Source: Methanomicrobiales archaeon (lineage in GTDB: Archaea > Halobacteriota > Methanomicrobia > Methanomicrobiales > Methanospirillaceae). Taken from it: a DNA stretch of 63,648 nt. Below are positions 1 through 9,303 of the stretch, piece by piece. The DNA lies in NCBI GenBank assembly GCA_012729535.1, contig JAAYCY010000026.1:1-63648 (forward strand), given 5' to 3'. The notes below the pieces were generated by a model, which had not been told where the DNA came from, did not search any database, and was given only the letters and a program-made list of their open reading frames with translations. Numbering within the stretch: the stretch's first letter is position 1; each line of letters starts with the position of its first letter. The position numbers were made by a program, and so were the translations under genes.

Positions 1-471
1 AAAGCTCGTGAAATCAAAGAGAGAAATCTACAAAACAGTCGGCGTGCAACGGAAGTTGAACGAAACAGACTTACTTTTGTTACTCACGAAGAGGTCAAAT
101 CCAGAATATCGGGTGTAAAAAAGGAACTGTATGAAAAAGCCTTTTCTATGGCAGGAGACCGGCTTCAAAACATTCGTGAGTCTGAATCATATCCGGTTTT
201 TTTCAGACGATTGTTATCGGAAGCAGTCCCACAGGTAGGAACAGAGGGATTAGTTCTTCATATTGATGCCAGAGACCTGGAACTCTGTACGAAACTTGCT
301 GATGAATTAACCATTGATGGAACTATTTCAACTGACATCATAACTGCCGGAGGTCTGAATGTATCCAGTGACAATGGAACTGTAGTTGCCCTGAATAACA
401 TTGAATCAAGGCTTGAAAAGGCAAAGGAACAGTATAAACTAGAAATCTTTACTGAAATTACAGGTGGATGA
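1..471 (+). CDS. atpE: A-type ATP synthase subunit E, 5'-truncated by window edge
   Basis: Subunit E forms part of the peripheral stalk that holds the A1 head against the membrane sector. The frame is open from base 1, so the gene begins before the window. About 156 C-terminal codons are present: a charged helical stretch typical of the subunit E N-terminal helix, followed by a mixed alpha/beta C-terminal domain. The stop codon overlaps the start of subunit C in an ATGA arrangement, which indicates translational coupling. Identification rests on this sequence type and on its place in the order E-C-F-A-B-D. The H, I and K genes, expected upstream, are outside the window. Confidence 0.9.
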   Translation, partial: KAREIKERNLQNSRRATEVERNRLTFVTHEEVKSRISGVKKELYEKAFSMAGDRLQNIRESESYPVFFRRLLSEAVPQVGTEGLVLHIDARDLELCTKLADELTIDGTISTDIITAGGLNVSSDNGTVVALNNIESRLEKAKEQYKLEIFTEITGG

Positions 472-1517
472 TGGATATTGGATATGTGAATGCACGAGTA
501 AGGGGGATGCATTCGTATCTCCTACCCAGAAAAAGCCTGGATAATCTTGTTCTTAAGCCGGACATTGAATCATTTATTGAAGAACTTGAAAAAACCCTGT
601 ACCGTGAAGACCTGGAACGGGCTTTGGTCATTGAGTTCGGAGTCAGGGGAATAGAAAACGCTCTTCGGAACAACCTGATTCGGACCTTCCGGAAAATATT
701 CCGGTTTGTTGAAGGAGACCTGGGAGAGAAATACGTCCGCATATTCCTCCGGAGATGGGATATCCATAACATCAAAACCATTCTACGGGGGAAAAAAATC
801 CAGATTTCTTCTCAGGAGATACGTGACTGTCTCGTTCCTGCAGGTGAGCTTGATGAGGTTACCTTACGGGAACTTTTAAAGCAACCTGATGTAAAAGCAG
901 TTATCGATCTTCTTGCTACCTGGGGTCACGATGTCTCAATTCCTCTCACTCGTAATTTCGAGAAATACTCTAAAAGTTATGATCTGGTCATTCTTGAGTA
1001 TGCACTTGACGAGTATTACTACGAATGGGCTTTATCACAGGTTTCTGGCAGGTCAAAGGATGAAGAGATCATCAGGAATCTTATTGCGACTGAAATTGAC
1101 GTTACTAACATTAAAACCATTTTTTCACTCCAGAGGGATAGCATCGATCCTGAGGATGGGGAACAGATCCTGCTATTAGGTGGGAAATTTCTTGAAAGAA
1201 AGAAACTGGTTGAAATGCTTGGGCAATCCTCGTTTTCTGATCTGTTTTCTTATCTTCAGCCAACACCGTACAGGTTCCTGGAAGAGCTGAAATCATCGGA
1301 TAACCGGGTTAAGATGTCAGCGTACCAGAATGCACTGGATGCATTTCTAATCCGGCAGGGAGCATCTGTTTTCAGGGGAGATCCACTCTCTATTACGATA
1401 ATTATTGGTTATCTCTGGGCTAAGTATAATGAAATTATTAATTTGCGCATTATTGCCCGATGTAAAAGTGTTATGGTCACATTAGAGTCATTGGAGGCTG
1501 AACTGACCTATGTATAA
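468..1517 (+). CDS. atpC: A-type ATP synthase subunit C
   Basis: This 349-residue, mostly helical protein has the length and composition of the V/A-type AC39/subunit C family. Subunit C is the funnel-shaped adaptor that seats the central rotor shaft (D/F) on the proteolipid ring. It starts within the atpE stop codon (ATGA) and its end overlaps the start of atpF by eight bases, so all three genes are tightly coupled. No catalytic motif is expected. The assignment relies on the family pattern and the conserved operon position. Confidence 0.93.
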   Translation: MMDIGYVNARVRGMHSYLLPRKSLDNLVLKPDIESFIEELEKTLYREDLERALVIEFGVRGIENALRNNLIRTFRKIFRFVEGDLGEKYVRIFLRRWDIHNIKTILRGKKIQISSQEIRDCLVPAGELDEVTLRELLKQPDVKAVIDLLATWGHDVSIPLTRNFEKYSKSYDLVILEYALDEYYYEWALSQVSGRSKDEEIIRNLIATEIDVTNIKTIFSLQRDSIDPEDGEQILLLGGKFLERKKLVEMLGQSSFSDLFSYLQPTPYRFLEELKSSDNRVKMSAYQNALDAFLIRQGASVFRGDPLSITIIIGYLWAKYNEIINLRIIARCKSVMVTLESLEAELTYV

Positions 1518-1830
1518 GATCGTGGTGATAACCGACCCGGAAACCGGGGATGGATTCCGGCTTGCAGGTGCCTCTGTTATCGAAGTAAAAAACCCGGATG
1601 AGATTGAAAAACTGATAGCACCGGTTATTAATGCCGATGATATCGGAATTGTTGCAGTCCGGGAAGATTACATGGCTCGTCTTGATAAAGCCATGTTAAG
1701 CAGGATTGAACGGTCTTATCATCCGATTATCATTCCGATTCCCTCTCCGCAGGTTGGTGGATCAATGGGTGGATACATCGAGCTGCTGCTTAAGCGAGCA
1801 ATCGGTTATAACATCGTTATGAGGAGTTAA
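1510..1830 (+). CDS. atpF: A-type ATP synthase subunit F
   Basis: The product is a 106-residue Rossmann-like protein of the expected length for subunit F, the small central-stalk partner of subunit D. The N-terminus begins with a hydrophobic beta strand ([18 protein letters not shown]), and a later stretch (IIIPIPSP) is a family signature. The gene overlaps atpC and ends two bases before atpA, so it belongs to the same transcript. Confidence 0.93.
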   Translation: MYKIVVITDPETGDGFRLAGASVIEVKNPDEIEKLIAPVINADDIGIVAVREDYMARLDKAMLSRIERSYHPIIIPIPSPQVGGSMGGYIELLLKRAIGYNIVMRS

Positions 1831-1832
1831 TT

Positions 1833-3587
1833 ATGATCCAGGGATTTATTGCACGTATATCCGGACCGGTTGTAATTGCCCGCTCCATGAGGGGGTCTAA
1901 GATGTATGACGTCGTCAAGGTGGGTGAAGCCGAGTTAAATGGTGAGATCATCCGGCTGGAAGGAGACGAATCTGTTATTCAGGTTTACGAAGATACAACA
2001 GGTCTTAAAATTGGAGAAAAAGTAGAGAATACTGGTCTTCCACTCTCGGTTGAACTGGGACCTGGTCTTTTATCATCTATTTATGACGGGGTCCAGCGGC
2101 CTCTGCCCGGTTTGGCAGAAAAAAGTGGGGATTTCATTTCAAAAGGTATCTATGTTCCAGGTCTTGAAAGGAAAAAACGATGGACCTTTACTGCTACAGT
2201 AAAAGAAGGTGATAATGTCAGTGGAGGAGATACCATTGGTACTGTTCTTGAATACCAGCTCCAGCATAGGATTCTGGTACCCCCTGATAAGCAGGGAACA
2301 GTGAAAGAAATCTTTGAAGGTGATTTCACGGTTGATGAACCTGTTTGCATCCTTGAAGATGGCACCAAACTGACTCTGATGCACCAATGGCCGGTAAGAA
2401 AAGGAAGACCTTTTAAAAAGAAGCTTGACCCTTCTCTCCCGCTTCTCACTGGACAGCGAATCTTTGACACGCTCTTTCCACTGGTAAAAGGAGGGACTGC
2501 AATGATTCCTGGGGGTTTTGGGACCGGAAAGACGGTGTCCGAACAAACCCTTGCCAAGTGGGCAGATACCCAGGTGGTTGTATACATCGGATGTGGGGAA
2601 CGGGGTAATGAGATGACTGATGTGCTCACCGAGTTTCCTGAACTGACAGATCCAAGGACTGGTCTGCCTCTTATTGAGCGGACAATCATGATAGCCAATA
2701 CCTCAAACATGCCGGTTGCAGCCCGTGAAGCATCAATTTATACGGGAGTGACTATTGCTGAATATTATCGGGACATGGGATATGACGTAAGTCTCATGGC
2801 AGATTCAACATCCCGGTGGGGTGAGGCACTTCGTGAGGTATCAGGCAGGCTTGAGGAGATGCCTGGTGAAGAGGGATATCCTGCATACCTGGCAACACGA
2901 CTATCTGCATTTTATGAACGTTCCGGTCGGATCATGTGTGAGGGTAAAGAAGAGAGACAGGGTTCAGTGACCATTATTGGTGCTGTGTCACCACCTGGGG
3001 GAGATTTTTCAGAACCAATCACCCAGAGTACTCTTCGAATCGCAGGCACCTTCTGGGCTCTTGACACGAATCTTGCATACCGAAGGCACTTTCCCTCAGT
3101 GAACTGGATTAAAAGTTATTCATTATACCTGGATTCTGTTAATGAATGGTACAACGCTAATATTTCCGGCGAATGGAGAGAGATTAGAGATCAGACCATG
3201 TTCTTACTTCAAAAAGAAGTGGAACTCCAGGAGATCGTGCAGCTTGTCGGTCCTGATGCTCTTCCTGATTCAGAAAAAGCAATCCTTGAAATTACCCGGA
3301 TGATCCGCGAGGATTTCCTGCAGCAGAGTGCGTATAGTGACACAGATTCCTTCTGTCCTCTGGATAAGCAACTTGCTATGCTGAAAGTTATTCTGACATA
3401 TTATGACCAGATGCTATCTTCGATGAACAGAGGTGTTTCTCTCCGTGATCTCCTCTTAATTCCGGTAAAAAGTGAAATTTCAAGGATGAAGGAACAGACC
3501 GATATTAAAAAGATCAACCTAATAGTGGATACGATTACTGAGCAGGTAGATGGGCTGGAGGTCCAGGCATGCAGCAGTATAGTCTAG
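1833..3587 (+). CDS. atpA: A-type ATP synthase catalytic subunit A
   Basis: This is the catalytic nucleotide-binding subunit of the A1 head (584 aa, normal length). A Walker A loop GGFGTGKT lies near residues 227-234, followed by the conserved GERGNEM segment and by [16 protein letters not shown], which carries the Walker B region. The extra non-homologous region that separates V/A-type A subunits from F-type beta subunits is present in the N-terminal third. The end overlaps the start of atpB by 19 bases. The first P-loop residues (GGFGTGKT) differ slightly from the common GPFGSGKT, but all essential positions are kept. Confidence 0.97.
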   Translation: MIQGFIARISGPVVIARSMRGSKMYDVVKVGEAELNGEIIRLEGDESVIQVYEDTTGLKIGEKVENTGLPLSVELGPGLLSSIYDGVQRPLPGLAEKSGDFISKGIYVPGLERKKRWTFTATVKEGDNVSGGDTIGTVLEYQLQHRILVPPDKQGTVKEIFEGDFTVDEPVCILEDGTKLTLMHQWPVRKGRPFKKKLDPSLPLLTGQRIFDTLFPLVKGGTAMIPGGFGTGKTVSEQTLAKWADTQVVVYIGCGERGNEMTDVLTEFPELTDPRTGLPLIERTIMIANTSNMPVAAREASIYTGVTIAEYYRDMGYDVSLMADSTSRWGEALREVSGRLEEMPGEEGYPAYLATRLSAFYERSGRIMCEGKEERQGSVTIIGAVSPPGGDFSEPITQSTLRIAGTFWALDTNLAYRRHFPSVNWIKSYSLYLDSVNEWYNANISGEWREIRDQTMFLLQKEVELQEIVQLVGPDALPDSEKAILEITRMIREDFLQQSAYSDTDSFCPLDKQLAMLKVILTYYDQMLSSMNRGVSLRDLLLIPVKSEISRMKEQTDIKKINLIVDTITEQVDGLEVQACSSIV

Positions 3588-4969
3588 TTACAACCGAGTA
3601 TCAGACGGTATCATATGTTTCAGGTCCGCTCATTTTTGTGGACAGACCAAAAGATGTGTCCTATGGAGAGACTGCATGGATTACCCTTCCTGATGGAGAG
3701 GTCAGGACAGGACAAATTCTGGATGTATCTGCAGAGATGGCAGTGGTTCAGGTATATGAAGGGACCAGCGGTATTGACAACTATAGTACGAAAGTTAGGT
3801 TTACGGGTCAGTCCCCGCACATAGATGTATCACTGGGAATGCTTGGGAGGATTTTAAATGGTGTCGGCAAGCCACGCGACGGCGGACCTGACATAATTCC
3901 TGAAGCCCAGCTTGATATCGCTGGAATGCCAATAAATCCGTATTCCCGTGACAAACCTGCAGAATTTATCCAAACCGGTATATCTGCAATAGATGCTTTA
4001 AACACCCTGGTCAGAGGTCAGAAACTACCCATCTTTTCCGGAGCAGGACTTCCGGCAAATCAGCTTGCAGCCCAGATTGCACGGCAGGCAAAAGTCCTTG
4101 GTGAAGGAGAAAAGTTTGCAGTTGTCTTCGTTGCGATGGGAATCACCTACAAGGAAGCCTCTTTCTTTATGAAAGAGTTTGAAGAGAGTGGTGCTCTTGA
4201 GCGGGTAGTCTTTTTCTTAAACCTTGCTGACGATCCGACCATTGAGCGGATTGCAACTCCCCGATGTGCACTAACTGTAGCAGAATACCTGGCTTATACC
4301 CATGATCTGCATGTACTGGTCATTTTGACCGACATGACCAATTATTGTGATGCACTCAGGGAAATTTCTACCGCTCGTGAAGAAATCCCTGGCAGAAGGG
4401 GATATCCGGGATATATGTATACCGATCTTTCAACAATCTATGAACGTGCAGGCCGTATTAAGGGCAAAAAAGGTTCTATCACCCAGATTCCCATCCTGAC
4501 TATGCCAGATGATGATATAACCCATCCGGTTCCTGATCTAACTGGTTATATCACGGAAGGCCAGATTGTGCTCTCCCGTGACCAGTTCAGGCGGGGTGTA
4601 ATTCCGCCTATTGACTCACTGCCATGTCTTTCAAGGCTTATGAACTTGGGAATTGGCCCTGGGAAAACCCGCGAAGATCACCGGAATGTTGCAGATCAGT
4701 TATATGCTTCATATGCATACGGACGTGATCTTCGAAGACTTGTGGCGATTGTTGGAGAAGAAGCCCTAACAGAACTTGACCGGAAATATCTCCATTTTGC
4801 TAACCTGTTTGAAAAGGAATTCATTGGACAGGGAAATGAGAACAGGAATATCGAGGAGACATTTACCATGGCATGGGATCTCTTCTCCATGCTGCCGGTT
4901 GATGAACTAAAGAGAATTAAGCTTGAATACATTGAGAAATATCATCCCCAGCTTCAAAAGCAGGAGTAG
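3569..4969 (+). CDS. atpB: A-type ATP synthase regulatory subunit B
   Basis: This is the non-catalytic nucleotide-binding subunit that alternates with subunit A in the A1 hexamer. At 466 aa it has the usual length. As expected for B subunits, the Walker A position is degenerate ([18 protein letters not shown]) while the flanking fold is conserved. The start ATG at 3569 lies inside the end of atpA and is preceded by a strong ribosome binding site, GGAGGT at 3557-3562. This gives B independent re-initiation within the overlap. Confidence 0.97.
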   Translation: MQQYSLVTTEYQTVSYVSGPLIFVDRPKDVSYGETAWITLPDGEVRTGQILDVSAEMAVVQVYEGTSGIDNYSTKVRFTGQSPHIDVSLGMLGRILNGVGKPRDGGPDIIPEAQLDIAGMPINPYSRDKPAEFIQTGISAIDALNTLVRGQKLPIFSGAGLPANQLAAQIARQAKVLGEGEKFAVVFVAMGITYKEASFFMKEFEESGALERVVFFLNLADDPTIERIATPRCALTVAEYLAYTHDLHVLVILTDMTNYCDALREISTAREEIPGRRGYPGYMYTDLSTIYERAGRIKGKKGSITQIPILTMPDDDITHPVPDLTGYITEGQIVLSRDQFRRGVIPPIDSLPCLSRLMNLGIGPGKTREDHRNVADQLYASYAYGRDLRRLVAIVGEEALTELDRKYLHFANLFEKEFIGQGNENRNIEETFTMAWDLFSMLPVDELKRIKLEYIEKYHPQLQKQE

Positions 4970-4972
4970 GAA

Positions 4973-5635
4973 ATGGAACAGGTTCACCCGACACGGATGG
5001 AACTTATCAAGAAACGTTCCCAGATTGCACTTGCAGAGCAAGGCAGGGATCTCTTAAAAGAGAAGATGGAAGCCCTGATCCAGGAATTTTTCAGGATTAT
5101 GGTTACATTTACTGAATCCAGGGAAGAACTTGAAGCAGTTTCTGCAAGTGCTGAGCGTTCTCTGATAATTGCCCAGGCTGTTGATGACCCGGTGACTCTC
5201 CGATCAGCGTCTTTTGCAACAAAACGGCAGCTGACTGTTGATATGTGTGGGAAAAATATCATGGGTATTCCGGTTCCGGTAATTCAGAAAACCAGTGTGA
5301 TGCTCAATGTCATGCAGCGTGGGTATAGTATCATCGGGACCAGTGGAAGAATCGATGAAACTGCTGAAAAGTACGAGTCCGTAATAGACATCATTATCAG
5401 GCTTGCAGAGACCGAAACAACTCTTCGAAGACTTGGTGATGAGATCCAGATGAACCGGAGAAGGGTGAATGCTCTTGATCAGGTTGTCATCCCTGAGTTG
5501 AAACAGCAGGCAAAATATATCCGGTTTAGTATAGAAGAGCGGGAACGGGAGGATATGTTCCGTCTGAAAAAAGTAAAGAAATTGATTGAACGAAAGAAAA
5601 AGAAAAAACGTCAGGCCAGCATGAGATCCGGCTGA
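4973..5635 (+). CDS. atpD: A-type ATP synthase subunit D
   Basis: Subunit D is the long antiparallel coiled-coil rotor shaft inside the A/B hexamer. The 220-residue product has the family N-terminus (HPTRMELIKKRSQIALAEQG) and a long helical body, and it ends in a strongly basic tail of Lys/Arg. It starts three bases after atpB stops and is the last gene of the operon. A T-tract follows, and the next gene is on the opposite strand. Confidence 0.95.
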   Translation: MEQVHPTRMELIKKRSQIALAEQGRDLLKEKMEALIQEFFRIMVTFTESREELEAVSASAERSLIIAQAVDDPVTLRSASFATKRQLTVDMCGKNIMGIPVPVIQKTSVMLNVMQRGYSIIGTSGRIDETAEKYESVIDIIIRLAETETTLRRLGDEIQMNRRRVNALDQVVIPELKQQAKYIRFSIEEREREDMFRLKKVKKLIERKKKKKRQASMRSG

Positions 5636-5653
5636 GTTAAAGATTGGTAACTA

Positions 5654-5661
5654 TTTTTTTT
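5654..5661 (+). terminator. T8 tract ending the ATP synthase operon
   Basis: An uninterrupted run of eight T follows the atpD stop codon by 18 bases. Archaeal RNA polymerase terminates at U-rich tracts, so this is the likely end of the atp transcript. No strong hairpin precedes it. Confidence 0.6.
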
Positions 5662-5795
5662 ATTCCATTTGACACGGTTTTCATGGAGAAACCCTCTCCA
5701 ATTATGTTTAAAATTAGTATCCTTATCCGATGGCAAAGTGATTGTAGAAGGATTAATACAAGAGATCGACAGAGAGGAGGATATTAAGGAATATG

Positions 5796-6434
5796 TTATT
5801 TCCCTTCCACCCAATTCATCTCAGTCTTCCCATCAACCGCCCCGATAGATTGGCAGACAGTCAATTTTAGAACACACTCTCCACCAGCCGGTGCATTCTT
5901 CGCTTTGCCATAAAACTCCCCGTCCATCGTTGCTTTGATGATGGAATATTTATATGACACCACCCTGGTCCCTTCATGAAACATGAACTGAATCGAAGAC
6001 GTCGGGATTTGAATAATAATATCTGCATCATAATCCCCATTCTTTCGTATCAGGTCCGGTGATATCTGTTTACCTGGTATGGACCCGATATCAGTTTTAC
6101 CTGGAGAATAGTCTGTTCCTTTCCCTTCCATGGTCTTCGTAGCCTTATCGTATGCTAAGATATACCCTGCATACTGGGTAGATGAAGGTCCGGTATGATA
6201 TGACGTACCCCCTGCAATAATCTCCATGGACCATGCCACTGTATCATTTTTGCCAAGTGCATTTGCGTAATACTGAAGTGAATTAGGCATACTTGCATTG
6301 ACTAACTCACTCATTCCGGTAGAGACAACCCTGTTTGGGGTCACATAATAGGAGTTCTCACCCAGAGTACATATCATGAACAAACAGAGGAGCAGAACTC
6401 CTCCACTCATTGCATAAAGCAACCGTTTCTGCAT
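5796..6434 (-). CDS. Predicted exported or membrane-anchored protein, unknown function
   Basis: I do not recognise this 212-residue protein. The N-terminus has two basic residues followed by a hydrophobic segment (about residues 8-24), which fits a signal peptide or single membrane anchor. The remainder is polar and beta-rich. It contains a Gly/Thr/Tyr-rich region and two Cys near the C-terminus that could form a disulfide. It stands alone on the minus strand, tail-to-tail with the ATP synthase operon, and looks like an extracytoplasmic lineage-specific protein. Reading frame quality is good, with no internal disruptions. Confidence 0.6.
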   Translation of the reverse strand: MQKRLLYAMSGGVLLLCLFMICTLGENSYYVTPNRVVSTGMSELVNASMPNSLQYYANALGKNDTVAWSMEIIAGGTSYHTGPSSTQYAGYILAYDKATKTMEGKGTDYSPGKTDIGSIPGKQISPDLIRKNGDYDADIIIQIPTSSIQFMFHEGTRVVSYKYSIIKATMDGEFYGKAKNAPAGGECVLKLTVCQSIGAVDGKTEMNWVEGK

Positions 6435-6641
6435 CGTATCTCCTCATCTGTCTGGATATTGCATCAGATAAGTGTCAGTGTGGATCTCTACGGTATTAAT
6501 GATATGCCATGCAGTGACGCATCATATGTTCGATAAATCTCGATCTGATGATTTTGACGTAGTATATCCCCTTCGAGGAGATTTGGTTCATCGGTACAAT
6601 GATCCACAGGGTTTTTAAACTAAGCAATAATGCTGGGAAGA

Positions 6642-6727
6642 GTGTTCAGTTCAAGCGGACACACTATTTACCTTTAACGGAAAGGGTGCTTAGGATCAAA
6701 CGGACAGAGTGCTCAATCTTTAGCGTA
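6642..6727 (+). repeat. Tandem terminal-repeat-like motifs, possible IS21-family end remnant
   Basis: Two 20-bp copies of a motif GTG(T/C)T(C/T)AG(T/G)(T/A)TCAA(G/A)CGGACA start at 6642 and 6686. A partial third (GTGCTCA) starts at 6709. Several direct copies of a CGGACA-containing motif near an end are a feature of IS21-family elements. No transposase gene or second end is visible, so this could be a solo end left after deletion, or a protein-binding array. The surrounding 6435-6998 holds no convincing gene. Confidence 0.35.
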
Positions 6728-6813
6728 ATATATACTTGTGCGTTTTTATGGAAAAACAGTATTGAAGGGATGCCTGATTAAAGAATGCGTATACATGTGA
6801 GATTTGCTGATCT

Positions 6814-6836
6814 GTCGCGATTCAAAGTCGTGCGAC
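6814..6836. other. Small inverted repeat in intergenic region
   Basis: GTCGC at 6814-6818 pairs with GCGAC at 6832-6836 around a 13-nt loop that could pair internally. It lies in the AT-rich 560-bp gap between the orphan exported protein and the 3' end of the ech operon. Its role is unknown, and it is not followed by a T-run on either strand. Confidence 0.3.
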
Positions 6837-6998
6837 CTCAATTTTAATACAAAGTTATCACATTCAATATATTGTAATTAATTATATAATTATCAAATGA
6901 TATTATGAATTATCTTCACGTTTCAAACTTGACATTGGAGAGTATTTTTGATAACTAAAAAATTTCAGTCCATTATTAGGTTCGTGAGCCAAAATCAA

Positions 6999-7397
6999 TT
7001 ATAATTTCTTATTTATGCCCTCTTCCTGACCTTCATTCTTCTCAGGTTCATCAGGGCCTGTAACCGTAACAATCGTCGCTGCTGGTGAAGGCGGCAGATA
7101 GGTCTGCTCTATAGAGAGACAATCTTTTGGACAATAACTCACACAACACCCGCAGATAACACATTGAAACTGATGTAACTTCCATGTTCGATCCGGTTTG
7201 CTGACTTCAATTGCATCAGCCGGACAATGTGCCCGGCACAAACCACAGAAAATGCAATTATTAATATTGACAACCAGGTGTCCACGGGTTACCGGGGTCA
7301 CCTTTGCCGGTTGGTACGGATATCTGATGGTAGCCGGACCTTTCACCAGGTTTTTCAGAACGGTCAGGGCCATAACTCCTACTTTCATGACAATCAC
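6999..7397 (-). CDS. echF: Ech hydrogenase subunit F, 2x[4Fe-4S] ferredoxin-like
   Basis: This is the electron-transfer subunit that links external ferredoxin to the hydrogenase core (132 aa). Two classic [4Fe-4S] motifs are visible, CIFCGLCRAHCP and CVICGCCVSYCP. Each has the CxxCxxCxxxCP spacing expected for an NuoI/EchF-type protein. It is the last gene of the ech operon and its start overlaps the echE stop by four bases. The C-terminal tail after the second cluster is Pro/Glu-rich and probably disordered. Confidence 0.9.
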   Translation of the reverse strand: MIVMKVGVMALTVLKNLVKGPATIRYPYQPAKVTPVTRGHLVVNINNCIFCGLCRAHCPADAIEVSKPDRTWKLHQFQCVICGCCVSYCPKDCLSIEQTYLPPSPAATIVTVTGPDEPEKNEGQEEGINKKL

Positions 7398-8473
7398 CGC
7401 TCCATACAGCCGATACAGGGATCAATCGTCAGTACGATAACCGGAACATCGGCAAGTTCACAGCCGGCTAGCATGTGGACAAGAGGAGGAACATTTGCAA
7501 GAGTCGGGGTTCTGACCCGGTGCCGTACAAGGTTTTTCTTTCCATTTGCCTTTACATAATGGATGACTTCACCCCTTGGCTGCTCTGTTTGGGCATAATA
7601 TTCTCCAGACGGGTTTCCTTTCACCGGGATAAGGATATCTCCCTTTGGTATCCTGTCGATTGCGTTCTCAATCAAGTCTAATGAGGTGAATAGTTCTCCT
7701 GCCCTGACCAGACACCTGGCATGACAATCCCCTTCGGTTCTGACAACCGGTTTGAAATCCAGTTCATCATAGGCACCATATCCGGTCATTCTGGCATCCA
7801 CAGCATGTCCGCTACCCCTGATAACCGGACCGACTGCTCCTAGTTCCCATGCCATATCTTTTGAAAGCATACCAACCCCTTTTGTTCTGGTCTGTACGGT
7901 CAGATCCTCATCAAAGATCCGGGTAAGTTCAGTATAGTCAGCCCGTAATCCGGGGATCTCAGTTTCAATCCGCCTGAACTCTGCTGCATCCATATCTCTG
8001 CTGACACCACCAACCCGGTTTACTCCCTGAATAACCCGGCCACCGGTTGTCCTCTCCAGTACATCAAGGATCTTCTCCCTGACTTTCCAGCAGTTCATGA
8101 AGAGATTTTCATACCCCATGGCATCTGCAAAACAGCCAAGCCAGAGGAGATGACTATGCATACGAGAGTATTCTGACCAGATGGCCCGGAGAAACTCTGC
8201 ACGACGTGGGATTTCAAGTCCCATTACCTGTTCAACAGCCTGGCAGTAGGTGGCACCATGAATGAAGCTGCAGATCCCGCAGATACGTTCAGATATGAAG
8301 ACATAATCCTTGTAGTCACGTTTTTCCACGAGTTTTTCAAGGCCACGGTGAACATACCCGATTGAGGGGATTGCTTCTACCACCCGTTCATCTTCCAGGA
8401 CCAGGTCAAGGTGGATTGGCTCAGGAAGAACCGGGTGCTGTGGCCCGAACGGGACGATAATCTGTTTACTCAT
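7394..8473 (-). CDS. echE: Ech hydrogenase large subunit, [NiFe] catalytic
   Basis: This is the catalytic large subunit of a membrane-bound group 4 [NiFe] hydrogenase (359 aa), which interconverts H2 and protons with ferredoxin. Both nickel-binding CxxC pairs are present: RICGICSFIHG (Cys65 and Cys68) and DPCIGCMER (Cys353 and Cys356). The second pair shows that it is a true hydrogenase rather than a NuoD-like complex I subunit. The protein ends exactly at MER, so there is no C-terminal extension for a maturation protease to remove. It overlaps both echD and echF. Confidence 0.95.
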   Translation of the reverse strand: MSKQIIVPFGPQHPVLPEPIHLDLVLEDERVVEAIPSIGYVHRGLEKLVEKRDYKDYVFISERICGICSFIHGATYCQAVEQVMGLEIPRRAEFLRAIWSEYSRMHSHLLWLGCFADAMGYENLFMNCWKVREKILDVLERTTGGRVIQGVNRVGGVSRDMDAAEFRRIETEIPGLRADYTELTRIFDEDLTVQTRTKGVGMLSKDMAWELGAVGPVIRGSGHAVDARMTGYGAYDELDFKPVVRTEGDCHARCLVRAGELFTSLDLIENAIDRIPKGDILIPVKGNPSGEYYAQTEQPRGEVIHYVKANGKKNLVRHRVRTPTLANVPPLVHMLAGCELADVPVIVLTIDPCIGCMER

Positions 8474-8855
8474 GCTGATCCTCCTGCTTCTTTTTCAGAG
8501 TGGTAATCTGTGGTGTTCCAAACGGGTGGGGCACGCTGGTTCTGATAAAAGTGCCCTTATAGTCAACTGCAATTCCGGAGAAAGGAATACCAAAGAGATC
8601 TGCAATCTCATTTTCATACACAAATGATGCAAGATAGATCCGGGAGATGCTGGGAATACTGGTCTTTTGGTCAGCCGGAATGCGCAAGTGGGATAGGATC
8701 AGATCCCTGTCAAAGGTGTAGGTCAGCTCAAAAGCATCCCCTTCCTGTGCACAGCTGATCTGGACCAGACGGTATCCATCATCATGATATACATGAACCT
8801 GGTGAATGAGGTCAGAAACCGTTATTGTCTCTATCTTTTGTTCCGGTTGCTTCAT
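8466..8855 (-). CDS. echD: Ech hydrogenase subunit D, NuoC-like
   Basis: A 129-residue protein of the complex I 30-kDa (NuoC/EchD) family. It is recognised by the C-terminal segment containing YENEIADLFGIPFSG and by its position between the small and large subunits. It has no cofactor and serves as a structural subunit of the hydrophilic arm. It overlaps echC at its start and echE at its end by a few bases. Confidence 0.88.
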   Translation of the reverse strand: MKQPEQKIETITVSDLIHQVHVYHDDGYRLVQISCAQEGDAFELTYTFDRDLILSHLRIPADQKTSIPSISRIYLASFVYENEIADLFGIPFSGIAVDYKGTFIRTSVPHPFGTPQITTLKKKQEDQHE

Positions 8856-9298
8856 GCGGTTCCCTCCACGGTGGTTTTCAAGGCAATGCGTTTCTGTTCA
8901 AGAATTTTCAAAGCCTGAACGATACCATCAATGATTGACTCCGGACGAGCTGCACATCCGGGAACATATACATCCACCGGTATAACAGTTGCAACTCCTC
9001 CGGAAATATTGTAGCATTCCTTAAATACCCCTCCGGAGCAGGCACAGATCCCAACTGCAACAACAACCTTTGGATGAGGCATCTGCTCGTAGATGTTCTT
9101 TACAACCTCTCTGTTTATCTCGTTCACACCCCCGGTAATGACAAAGATATCTGCATGTTTTGGATTTCCGGTATTGAGAATTCCAAACCGCTCGACATCA
9201 TAGAGTGGTGTCAGACAGGCCAGTACTTCAATGTCACAGCCGTTGCAGCTTGAGGCATCATAATGAATAATCCAGGGTGATTTCTGTAGGTATGACAT
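8852..9298 (-). CDS. echC: Ech hydrogenase small subunit, NuoB-like
   Basis: This subunit carries the proximal [4Fe-4S] cluster next to the NiFe site. The ligands are visible as SSCNGCDIEVLAC, a later GICACSGGVF and VYVPGCAARPE. The frame is open further upstream to 9385, but that extra stretch overlaps echB and is unlike the family. I chose the ATG at 9296-9298, which gives MSYLQKSPWIIHYDASSCNG and a normal 148-residue length, five bases after the echB stop. Confidence 0.92.
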   Translation of the reverse strand: MSYLQKSPWIIHYDASSCNGCDIEVLACLTPLYDVERFGILNTGNPKHADIFVITGGVNEINREVVKNIYEQMPHPKVVVAVGICACSGGVFKECYNISGGVATVIPVDVYVPGCAARPESIIDGIVQALKILEQKRIALKTTVEGTA

Positions 9299-9303
9299 AA
9301 TTC

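Noticed and set aside
5611-5814. A 67-codon minus-strand ORF between atpD and the exported protein.
   Set aside because: It overlaps the end of atpD antisense and the end of the orphan gene, with composition of AT-rich non-coding DNA.
6599-6781. A 60-codon plus-strand ORF.
   Set aside because: It runs through the repeat motifs, has no ribosome binding site and no recognisable sequence pattern.
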